In this document: positions 46,801-59,781 of the stretch, piece by piece
Position numbering within the stretch: position 1 is the first letter of the stretch
Layout of the letters: the number at the start of each line of letters is the position of its first letter
Assembly (NCBI GenBank): GCA_034766995.1
Contig: CM068317.1
Coordinates: forward strand, 12,429,255 to 12,493,254
Source of the DNA: Acanthacorydalis orientalis
Taxonomy: Eukaryota > Arthropoda > Insecta > Megaloptera > Corydalidae
Direction: 5' to 3'
Length of the DNA stretch: 64,000 nucleotides
Notes under the pieces: model-generated
What the model was told of the DNA's origin: nothing
The model's input: the letters and a program-made list of their open reading frames with translations, nothing else
Database searches by the model: none
Translations under genes and position numbers: made by a program

Positions 46801-49800
46801 TACCAGTAATAAAAATACCGGTGTTATGTTAGGAAAAGAACCTGCAGGTTATAGATCGAGTGGAGGTAGCCGAACAAGTACTGGAGGAAATAAAACATCT
46901 AGTGGAACTAAAACTAGTACTTCTGAACAAACAGCACCTAAAACTGATACTGTTCTTAAAACAGATGGAGCTGGAAGTGTTGCAAGTGGAACAGGAACAA
47001 GTACTGATGGAGGAGAAGTTGTAATTGATCAAAACACTTCAGGAAATGGAAATACATCTGATCGCATTAGCAGTATTGGAAATATTGTAATGGGTGGTGG
47101 AAATATGGGTATTGGAGGAAATAAATTAGGGAGTACATCAAACACAGTAATGTCTGGAAAAGCATCAGGTGTTGGAATAGGTAGTGGTAATAGATCGAGT
47201 GTAACTAGTCATAAAGGCAACACAAGTGGTACCACCACTCAAAGTAAAGGCAAAGCTTTACTTGCAGCTGTTGTTAGTCGTACGGGTTTTAGAGGTGTAA
47301 AACAGGATACTTTGGGATCTGAACCAGTGTTTATTGAAACACAAGAGAGACAATTTGAAGAAACTATTGTTACTTTAAACATCGGTAAGAATATGAAACT
47401 ATATTTTAATTATTAGATATTTTGTAAAGGAAAAAATAACGGTTAATACATTTCAGGTAAAGTTCATGCTCAGCTAAGAAGACTTCGAAATGAAAGTACA
47501 ATATTAAAAGATGCAGTTATTACTGCTATACCCATTCATTATTCAAAAGTATTATTTACCTGTACAAGAATAACGTCACCATTAAGAAATTTAGATTGCT
47601 ATCTTCAGTTGCATGAAAATGTATGTATTTACATCTCATTTAAGGAAAGTTTTGTCTTTATTTTTGTGTAATACTGTTGTATGACGCAGGTAAAAACATC
47701 ACTGCCACAAACTAATGAGGATACCACAATTTCTTCAATAGAAGAAAAATTAGGATTTATTATGTTCGAATGTGGTCTTGAAGGTGTTGCTCTTAAAGTG
47801 AGTTATATAGTAAATTAAGTTATTGAAGCGTATAAAATTTATGATTTGTAATAGGTAGTAAAACGATCACAATTCGAGAAACCAGAAACCGCTAACGATA
47901 ATAAACAACGGACAACAGTTCGTACAGAAACCGAAATGAACATATCTGATGTCATAAAATCAAGAGAAGATTTGAACATGGCTGAAAAAACTGTAACAGA
48001 CATATCACAAAAATGTTTATCCAAAATATTAGAAAATGATGTGCAAAATCCACCGAGTCTTGATTCATCTAGTACAACTATCAAAAATTGCCCAGATGCG
48101 CCAACCACTACAGAAAGTGATTCAGCAGGGGCAAATAATAGCAGTAGTACAATAAAAGATAATGCAGTTAATGCTGTAATTCCAATTAAGGATAATGGAA
48201 ATACCTCATCGTGTGTTATTGAATTAAAGACTGTTTGGTTTAATTTTGCAGCACCACCACGAGCTCCTATTACAAGAAAACTTGATTTTACAAGGTGTTT
48301 AATCATATATCTTAAAAAAAATGTTTTGAAAAATATTTCGAATAAAATAAAAAATAATTTATATATATATTTTTTTAATTTAGACTTGACTGGAATTTAT
48401 TAAGTACTGCATCTCCTGCAATCAATGCATGGTTAAGTCCGAGTAATAGATTTGCTATTCGTGTTGTTCATATGTATAGGACTTTTTACAGAAGAACTAC
48501 AGGAATTGTGGCTTGTTTAATGGCAGAAGCATTAGATGTTCAAGAAATTCATATGCCAATTAAAGTGTGTATTATTTTAATTAATTAATCTTTTTTGTTA
48601 TTTTTATTATCAAAAAGCATTTATGTGCTATACTCTAAAATTGTAAATAATTTCAATTTATTATTGTCAGAGCCGTTATAATAGACTTACACCTTTGGCA
48701 AAAACATTAAAGGAAGATCCTTCATGCCAACTATGCTGTATTTTACAAAAGTATGTTCTTCGATCAGATCTTGAAATGATTGAAATGAATTTAAGGGAGA
48801 CAGATTTACCTATGCTTTCTACTTTACGTCAGGTATATTTTTATTTAAATTCTATCAATTTTTGTATTTTACAAAAATAAGAAAACTGTCTTCATTTCAG
48901 GGTGTCATTGTTCTGAGCCGCCAATGGAAAAATATCCTCTATACACCGTTATTGCTAGAACATAATTATAAAACAAAATATTCAAAACCATTAAATGTAA
49001 CCTTTTCTGTTCAAGAAATCGATGAGGTGAGTATGAAAAACATTTTTTACTATTTTCTCATCGAATGAAAACTTTATAAAACAATTTTTTCCAATATTAT
49101 TAGGCAGAAGTAACGACTGAATGTAACAATAATGTTATAAGTCCTACTCGGATTGTAAAATCAAAAAGTAAGATTTTCAGATAATAGAAATAATCTGATC
49201 ATGATTGCTAGCGCAAAATTTATGTCATTAACTAAAGCTTGCCGTGTCCTGAATGTTCTTAATTCAAACACTTGAATCACTCTTTATTTAACACTTAGTT
49301 AGGGCACAGTGTAAAATAATTTGAAAATATAGTTGTATTAGTATAGATTCACATGTATGAGCACATTGACTAATTTCATAGCTTGCAAATAATATTTCAT
49401 AACTTCTGTTTCGTATGTCCAATAAAATTCGGAATTTTAGAAAAATAACAAATAGTTTTTCATTCAGTATTGATATTTTAAATCTAACTGCTAAATTTGT
49501 TTTAAAACACTTGTGGTGTTGACAAAAGTAATAAAAGTGATTTCTAAAATTATTCCTCTTAAAAAACTTACTAAAATTAAAATCAGTTTGAATCATTTTG
49601 TTTTAATTAGTTTTCAATTTTGATAATTCCATGAATGAAACTTATAAATATTTTTTTGTTTTACTTTTGATATTCAAAGATATTTTTTACATAAATGTTT
49701 TATTATGATTTGAAATTGAATAATTGTGTATTTCATAAATTCATATAAGCTTTTTCTTAATTTAAAGTTTTGAAAAATAATCATTTTGTTTATCTAACAA

Positions 49801-52800
49801 AACAATCATTATGTAATAATAGTGTTTGCATTCATTTTTTCATCTGCTTGTTTGCTGTAATTCTCACAAACAGAATGCCTTCACGGATGGTGAGAATAGT
49901 GCAGAGGACACAGAACCTACAGATGAATGTGCGATTTTATTAGGAGCACAACACCCTAACGTTCATCCTCACTGTGTTACTGGATATTCACGTATGTAAA
50001 GTTTTGTAGTATTTATGTACTATTCTCATTCAAACTAATCAATGCTTTAGTGGCAGTAATATTGTTTTCATATTGCATCATTTTTAAGAAAACTTTATTG
50101 AGTGTTTGGCCAGAAAGTGTACATTTATTCATTAGTATATTAAACAATATGTACATATGTATTTGTAAGCTTTTAAGTTATTTTGGAGCATTATTTTTGT
50201 TTTATTTTAAATGAATGACATGTTAAAAATCGATGTAAATAATGGAATTTTTTAACAAAATTTGGTCAGACAGTATTTTGCACAATTTTTAATAACACAG
50301 TACAATAATTCTTTTAAATTAATTATTCATTTTAACATTGATTCAAGTTTTGATCAAATTTTGATCACATATTTCCATCAGTATAATTTTTAATTTTTAA
50401 ATTAGTTGCAAGCATTGTGCTTAAAGTCCGTTTTTTAATAGTTGCATTGTTATATAAGTTTATTATGAGATATTAAAAGCCATTAATACTGTGATGTTTG
50501 AGTATGAAGTAAAAGAAATGTTGATCTATTTTACAACTTTTTATTTATTTACATAAGTGTAAAATACATTGTGTACATTTTCTGTTGATAAAACTGGTTT
50601 TATTCTTTCTTAAACAAACTGTCTACTAAATCAAAAAGAGATTTTTATAAACACATGTACATAGAGTTTAAATTTAAAATTAAATTTAATCAGGTATGTC
50701 ATCATTAAAACCAGATGATCAACATTTCCCTGGCGCACCAGCAAATTCTCCAAGAACCATAAACACACCAGTTGCTGTTGTTATAGGTGGAGTTGAAAGT
50801 GTCCTTACTTCTCCTAGTCCACCTTCAGGTAAATATCTTTGTTGAACATCAATTGTGTGCATGTAAAGTAATAAATGAGTTCAGAAGTCAAGTGACATAA
50901 GTCAGCTTTTGATAAAATTCTCTTCATCCAATAAAAATTTTGAAGTATAAATAATTTTTCAGATGCCAAAATGATAAGTTAATAAAATTTCTTATAAGTC
51001 CCATATAAAAATACGGTCATCATAAAGATTGTATCCATAATATTTACCAAAGTCTTTCTTTTCCAGTATTGCATTCTAATGACTTATATACATTGATTTC
51101 TAAGTCATCCGTTTCTGACAGTATTTTTTATTTTTTTTATTATTATTGTATATTGATTTCTTCATTATAATATTTTATATATTTTGGTTTGTTATGTATG
51201 AAAAATATGTTTTGGCTAAATAAACTTCATATGTTCATTTAAAATGTTTTAGTCTAAAAATTTTAATACTATTTAACCATTATTAATGTGTTTATTTTTT
51301 AAAAAAATAAAATTTTATTGTTTATTATTAAAACAAATTGAAATAATGATTTGAAAAATGTTAATTCCTGTAAAAAATTTGAAGAATGTAGTTTAATCTT
51401 GTGTTAACCTATATTTTAGTACCTGTTAGAAAACGAACCAAAGCTCTTGCACCAACCCAACCACCATCGAGTAGTAGAGCTAGTATTGTATTTCCTTTGT
51501 TGTCTGCAAGTAATCCATTTTCTCAAAGACGTAGTCACGATGAAGAAAACACTATAGGTACATATTGTATTTGTGTGTATTTTTATTTTATCTAAATTTT
51601 AACATATTGTAGTTATAAATGATTTTTAATAGGCTATGGAACGTTAAAAGAAGAAAAAACAACTAGTACAAATTTACAGCACTTAGGTTCAAATCCAAGT
51701 CTTTATTCAGGATCACAACATTCAACTACAAGTGGGGAACATTTTAGTCCAAAATCAAATAGTGCTGTTAACAATGCTAGTACTGGCGGTTCAATTAGCA
51801 AAACGGGGACAGGTTTATCGATTCAACGACATGGAAGTGCTGAAGACCTGTATAGTTGGATGGTAAAACAACAAGACTATATTAGAGATAAATTACGACG
51901 AGATCCTGGTAAAAAAGATTGTAAGGTAAATACTTTTCATCAGTGAAAAATTTTGATTTTTTTTATTAATTTTAATTGTTAAATAATATTTTTAGGTTGA
52001 AATTTCAGCAAGCGTTCCAATCAGTAGTTCAAATGTACCAGTAAATGCTGGACATTATAGTCTTCTTTATCCCATGCAAGATTCATTAAAATTATTAGAT
52101 GCTCATATTATATTTCAGCCTTTATTGTCATGTTTAGGTGTTATGCCACAACAAATGGTTAGCAATGTTACTGGTAGTACAGGTATAAAATAAGTTAATA
52201 CATTGAATTTATTTTATTATATTTTTAAATGCAATTTTATAATTTTAATTTTATTCTCAATTCTTATAGCTACCGGAAATAGTGCAGTTTCATCTTTAGA
52301 TTCACTAGGTTCTAATTTATCATTAGTCGGTGGAATGGATACAATGAGAATTGATATTGTCGTTAGTCAAGAAAATGGAAATAATAGACGTGGTAAACAA
52401 TTACAAGGCAAACCAAAAGTTGCTGGTAGGTTCTTATTAAAGAATTTAGAATTTTTAATATAAAATTATTTTTAATAAACAGTTTTTATAAATATGAAAA
52501 AAAAACTACTCTTTTAGGTAAATTCTATTTGGATATACCACCTGAAACTCCAGCATTTTTGTGTGAAAAAATCGGACTTGAACTGGATTTAAATAAAATG
52601 GCAGATATGACAGTGGATGACATGATACAAAAACAGAACGTTTTATATATATCTCGTGGACAACTTAAAAAGCATACCAGTACTATTCTTAATGTTAGTT
52701 TAAATATACGGTACATTTCTCAGCAAGTATGTATTTTATTCTAGGTATTTTTTATAATTGTGTGTATGTTTTTAATATATTTTTAATTCTGTTGTAGGTG

Positions 52801-55470
52801 AATATGCCTCTTCTTCGATTATTACACCAAATTACTAATATGTATCAAAATGTAAAAGAAACTCAATTGGAACTAAAAGAACAACATCCAGAAGTGAAGC
52901 GTAATCCTTTAACTGGTGATAATGTAAACAAAAATGAATCAAGTTCAAGTAAATATTTAATCATTGTACAGTTTTTTTTTTATTAGTTTTAACTTATTTA
53001 ATTATTTCAGCTTCAGACATTCAAGATCACACTTTAGTAGAAAATAAGCTTTCATTAAAAGTATCAGACCCAACATCTGTAATTTCACAATCGAGGCCTA
53101 CAATTTCACCATCTCCAAGCATTAGATCACGTCCTCAGAGTTTTGCACAGAAGTTACGTTCTACAGGAAAAAGTGTTAAAGGTTTATTTTCGTTTATCAT
53201 AAAATATAAATATTGAAAATTTGAGCGCATTTTTTTGTCTTCAACTGTATTACAGGTTATATGAATTTAAGTGATGGAGGTACATCACCAATTTTACCTA
53301 ATAGCCCTTCAGGATCAGCTTTGGATCATATTACAATATCATCTGATAAAAGTACTAAAGATGCAGCTTTATTTAATTTAACACCAAAATGTTGGAAAAC
53401 AGTTTATTACTTATTGGATTTGTATGCGACGATGCCTGAAACAAAAACAATTACTCATCGGTGAGCTTTTATTTATTTCTGATTACAGTTTTAATATTTT
53501 AAAGCTATTATTATTCACCTGTCTAATATACATTAGATTTCTTTTAATTATGTTGTGTAAGTAAATAATAATGTTTTGTAAAATTAATTAGTTTTACAAA
53601 ACACTTGTTATTTAAAAATATTTAATTATAGTAAAAGGAAACAAAAAAATATATTTAAATTTTCTTAATTAAAATATATATCTAGGATTTAAAAATAATT
53701 TTATTTTTACTCATATTTATTTTTTTATATTTTAACTAGATTTTCTGTTGCACCACACGATATATCAGAACATTATAAAGGTAATCGTAAATACGACTTG
53801 TTAACAGAAGTTAAATCAACAGAAGATGTAGAAAAAGGTGATCGTACTTCTACCCCTGCACCACATACAAATCAACTAAGTAAGTGTTTGAATTTTGTAA
53901 TCAAATGATTTTTGTATATTATTTGATTATTGCAGTGTCACAAAATACACCATGAAGTTATTTTTTGCCTTTTTATATTTGAAAAATAGGATACTTTTAA
54001 TTTTGTAAAAAAAAAAATAATGAAAGAACTTTGTTTTCAGTTTTAATAGAAATTATAAAGAAGTCAATAAATATCTGTTGCAAATTCCTGAAATTATTAA
54101 ATATATCTTACTTTTAAATTTTATCTTTAATATTGTTATTTTTCTTACTATAAATAATATAAAGAATAGGTAAACATCATGATGCTTCAAATTAATAAAA
54201 TAATGTTTACTGAATAAAGATAATTTAGAAATTGAATTAATTTGTCAAAGTAACCAGTTAAAGAATTCTGACTTTGTAGATATTTTTTTATACATTTTTC
54301 AATCTGGATTGCAATATTAATTTATTTAAAATGTTTATGTTTTATAGATTTAGTAACTGGTGAACGAACTAGATTGGTCATATTTGGAGTAGCACGTATA
54401 CATAGGACTAGATTATTAGCAACATTGAGTGGCTTAAAATTAGAAGCAGAAATCACAAGTTTACATTCAAGTTTGACTTGTAGAAAAAAATCACGTCCTG
54501 CAAGTTTAGAATGTTCTTTAACAGGTCAAGTTGGACGTACGATGATTGTGCTACTTGAAGGTGTTGCTCCTAATCAGCAGTGTGTATTATTTTTCATTAC
54601 TGAGGAAACTGATGATTTGAAAATATTCAAGATTTTAAATAAATCAATTTTATTTTTTTTTAGGACTGTTGTGAAAGTAACAGTTGGAAAATCACAGGCG
54701 CTATATTCAACAATCACAAGGCGTGGAAAGGATAAAAATTCTGGTTTATTAACTGTAGGAGCAATCAATGTCGATATACCTCAGCATCCTGTTGCTTTAC
54801 ATGATATGATGACTAGAGGAAGTAAACAGCTTAGTTCAACTTTACAGGTATGATTTGTGTTTACTGAAATTAATGTGTATAAAAATATTTATGAATAAAA
54901 CATTATAGGAGTTAAGAGTAACTCGCACATCAAGTAGAATGTCTCGTGGAGTACCACTCGATGAGGAATCTCCTCACCATTATCGATCAAACACTACTAC
55001 AAATACAACACATGTTGCACCGAGCAACGTTTTTGAAAAACCTCAACAAATAGAAGACTCTGTACTTCTTCAGCCTTTAGTGATGCAGTTTTCTATAATT
55101 TTACAAAGTTTAAGTATAACAGCTGCTCTTTTACCCTCTCTTCAAGCTCAATATAAAATGGATCAAGTTAATAGTACAGGTGTAACAGGGAGTAAAGCGA
55201 AATTTACTGTCGATTTACCTCAACATTCTTTAAGTTTCACAACCAAATTACAAGTAAGTGTTTTTGATATAATTTGTTTAAAAACAAGTAAATAAAATTT
55301 ACTTTTACAAATGAATCCTTTTTTCACCCCACAAACCGCATAAAAAATTTTTCTGATTAAAAATATTTAATAAATTATTGATTATTTTTGATTGCTGCTT
55401 ATGCACATTTTGTTGGCAATGGTATAATTCTTAGAGTACCGAGTTACAGAAAAATCACATACAGGAAATC

Positions 55471-55501
<31 letters not shown>

Positions 55502-55793
55502 CAAGTATGTACGTATATATAAAAGAGATTTTTCTTTACCTAGGTGCTCTGAGAATGATGGCATTGTCAACGAAATGTGCATAAGCAACAAACAAAACTA
55601 ATCAATAATAATTTATTGAATATTTTTGTTCAGTAAAATGTTTTCATGTTTTATGGAATGAAAAAAGAATTCATTTCTGAAAGTAAATTTAGCTACAATG
55701 TCAGAACTGTTTTGTGATAATATTTATTTTTATTAAGAAATAGTTGTTTAATTACAAAGCAGTTACTTCTAAATTATGTTATATGATGAACTC

Positions 55794-55856
<63 letters not shown>

Positions 55857-56035
55857 TAAGTTTATTGTAATTATATTATTTATATTAATTTGACATATAT
55901 ACTAAGGTTCTTACATTTAAGTTTCATTTTTAATTTAAATATACGCTTATCTATGAGGTGTGAGAGTTAAGTATTCATGAGGAGTGTTTTTGTTGTTCTT
56001 GTATGTATATTTTTAGGAAAAAATGTTCAAAACCT

Positions 56036-56078
<43 letters not shown>

Positions 56079-57557
56079 GTATACAAACACACTCATACAT
56101 ACGTATGTACATTTGTACATAGATACATATATGTACACACATTTATATAGTAGTGTATGTTATTTGAAAAAAATAAATTATTTGATTTTATTTTTAAGGT
56201 AACTGAAGCAAATCTTCCTTCAGAAGCAAGTATCGAATTGCCAAAAGTACATGTCTCTGCTGAGTATATACAAGATGGTTCAAACCATTCTGAAAGTAAT
56301 AGATATGTCGATGGAGTTGTTCTTCGTCAAGGGAGTTACATGTCAGCGACAGCTGATATTGGAGTATTTGAACATAGTTTAACTACTGATTTGTTAAATC
56401 ATTTAGTTTTTGTACAGAAAGTTTTTATGAAAGAAGTAAATGAAGTAGTTCAGAAAGTTTATGGTGCTGAAAAACCTGTACCAATTTGGCTTGAAGATAT
56501 TCCTAGTGAACCAACAACATCAAATCGACTTTTGTTTTCGTTAATAATTCGTATTAAAGTAAGAACTTTGTTTTTGATTAGTACGTTAATGATTATTAAA
56601 AAAAATATTTTAGTTAACGTGTGTTTACAAATTTTTAAATGTATTTGATTAGCGAATCCAACTGACAGCAACAACCCCAACAAATTCAGCAGTTAGATTA
56701 GAAACAGGAGCTGTTGAATTAGAACTATCAAATCGTGTGCAGAATGTATCTGGTTCTTCTGGTAAATCAGGTCCACTTGCAAATATAAATGCTGTTAAAT
56801 TGTTTGGTAGAGCAAAAGTCGATATAATTTTAAGTCTTGGTCAATTGTTGAAGAATATAATGTTTGAAGAAGCGGAACCTGAATTTCAACAATTTGCATT
56901 CTTTAAAACAAGAATAGGTATTTAGTTTTTTATATTCACCTCTGAAACAAATTTTGTTTAGTTACTTTTAAAGTAAAAGTTGTATATTTTTTTGAAAACT
57001 TAATTCAATAAAAATATTTTCAGAGCTACGAAACGCTTTTCAAGATGAAATGGTTGAAGGCAATGATAAAGAAGTTGTGCTCATTACATTGAAAAGACCT
57101 TTAATATACATTCAACCAATGGCAGTTGATAAAGCTATTCTTGTCTGGCTGAATTATAAAAATGCATATGAGTATTGGAATGAGAAACGGTCTAATTTAA
57201 ATAAAGAAGTGTTAACTGCAACTCAACAGGTGTTCTATTTATATTTTTTGTTATTTTTATTTTAATATAAATTTTTTAAAATATTCATAATACGTATGTA
57301 CTTCTTTGGAATAAGTAAGTTAATCGAGTTATTGTGAAAATGAATAAACTGCATTACTCTGTATCTGCTGTTAGTTTTGTGCAGTGAAGAAGCAGTAAAT
57401 AATCTTAATTGAAATTATATTCTGCCACAAAAAGTTTTATTAAATACTACTTTCTAAATTTAATATTTAATTAAAATACTATGTTTAGAAAAACCTTGAA
57501 TATCATTGTCTAATAAAGTACATGTTCAATTTATTTGTTCATGATAAGTACAGATGG

Positions 57558-57597
<40 letters not shown>

Positions 57598-59743
57598 TGT
57601 ATGTATTTACATTTAGGTGTTTGAAAAAGTTCCATTTGGTCAGATCACAAGTCAGTTATCATCACCCCATTTAGGCACATTATTTTTACAACTTACAGTC
57701 GAAGATATGGGCATTTGTTTACCATTGAATCCATTACCTCTGGTAATTATGTACAAATTATTATTATTTAGGCAAAGTGAATTTAATGATATATGACTTC
57801 TTTATAGAATTCTTGGGGTCAGCGAGGTATGTATGATTCAGATTCTAGAGCTGCTGTTGTTATAACGTTGGAAAGGACAAGTATTTCAGGTAAATATTAA
57901 ATTTTTAAAATTTAAGGTAAATTTTTCAATTAACAACTGTTTAAACTTTAGCTTGCAGTTCAGGTTCATTAGTCAGTAAAGCAGGTTTTGTTGGTTTATG
58001 TTTACGTTTTGCTGATGATTTTGAAACTTCACTTGATGAATGGAAACCTGACATGAATGATGTTTCTATAATGAATTATTGTGTCGTATCAGAAGGTACT
58101 TATGAAGTTTGTAGTAGAACAATAGCAGCAAAACAGGAAAGTGGTAAGTTGTATTTGCTATTATAAATTGGGAGCAATTGTGCTATTGTAATTTTTTTTT
58201 TAAATGAAGAAAATGCAAAGTGGTTCTTAAATGTATCTTGGAAAATGGAAGGAGTTGACATTCATTTAGATATAAATGTTGGAAAACAATTGTCTGCACT
58301 AGGACATACACTAACAATGTTAACTGGAGCTGAAGAAGATGAACCTACAAATCTTGATTATGATAGTGATGATCAAGATCAAGGAGATATGAAGACATCA
58401 CAAGTATATTTTGAATTATATTCTTTTAATAATTTATACATGTTATAATATATATATATATATATATATTAGGGGTGCCCATAATTAATCAGTTATTTTG
58501 AAATTTAACATACATATCAGTCCAATTTTTTTTTATTATTTCCTAATCAGTTACATATTCATCATCATTATCCATGACCTCTTGCTATATATTCTGTAAA
58601 TTTTCAATTTCTTTCATATAAAAATATGCTGGCTGTGATGAAAAGTATGATTTAAGGTAAACTTGAACATCACTGATATTTTGAATTTTTTTATTTTTGA
58701 GGAAATGTTCTATAGATCTTCTAAACAAATGATAATCCAATGGCATAATATCGAGTCAATATGGTAGATGGGGGAAAACTTCCCAGTCAAGTTGCTTTAT
58801 TTTTTTATGGGTTGTTTTTGCTACCTGACATCTGGCATTATCATGTTGATAAGCAGTATAACACAATTTATATGAACCAGAACCAGTCGTTTTTTCAACA
58901 ATTCATTATGTAACCATTCTAATTGTTGACAGTAAACATCAGTGGTAATTATTTCACCTAGTTTTAGCAACTCGAAATAAATTATGCCAATGCAATCCCA
59001 CTAAATGCACAATAGTACCTTTTTCAATGTCAGGCCTAGTTTAGGTGTGGGTATAGCTGGTTGGTTCAGAGAAAGATTGATTTGAGCATTTAAAGTTGCT
59101 CTATAGGACCCATTTTTTATCACAGGTGACGATTTAACCAAGAAATGGATCATTTTGTTACCTAGTGAATAACAATGTGCAAACTATTCGTCATCGATCT
59201 TTGTTTGTATTCGACAGTTGATGTGGAATCCAAATGTCTTGCCTAATTACTTTTCTGATTTCATGAAGGTGTCTTTGCACTGTCAACCAAGTGGTCTCAA
59301 GTGTGTCAGCTACTTCTTGCACAGACAGTCTTGGATTCGACTCAATCAGTGATTATAAACCATCATTATCGAATTTAGCAGGTTGCCCATTTCGAATACT
59401 ATTAGATATGTCAAAATCACCACTGAAAAAAATTCAGAATCAACGCTGGCATTTATTGGCCTTCGAAACGTCCCTGTAGATATCAAAAAAAATTGTTGTG
59501 GTTGTTGCATTAAATCCCTATCGAAAATGAAAAAAAACATGCAATGACATATATGTTCTTTTGAAGGTTGATAGTCTGTCATTTTGTTTTGAGATATTAG
59601 AAACCTTTTTTGTTCAAAACAATAAATCCACAATCTGTTTAAAATATATGACAACAAAACATGTCTTCACATGTCAAAAACTTAAGTCAAACTGAATCTA
59701 ATTTACTTATTAAAAAAGATTGATGACATGGGCATTTCTAATA

Positions 59744-59781
<38 letters not shown>

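Noticed and set aside
46829..47032. Minus-strand Cys/Ser-rich frame
   Set aside because: It is the complement of the Gly/Ser/Thr-rich segment of BLTP1 exon 30 and a composition artefact.
47839..48306. 155-codon minus-strand frame
   Set aside because: Antisense shadow of BLTP1 exon 33, whose plus-strand frame joins its neighbours in phase.
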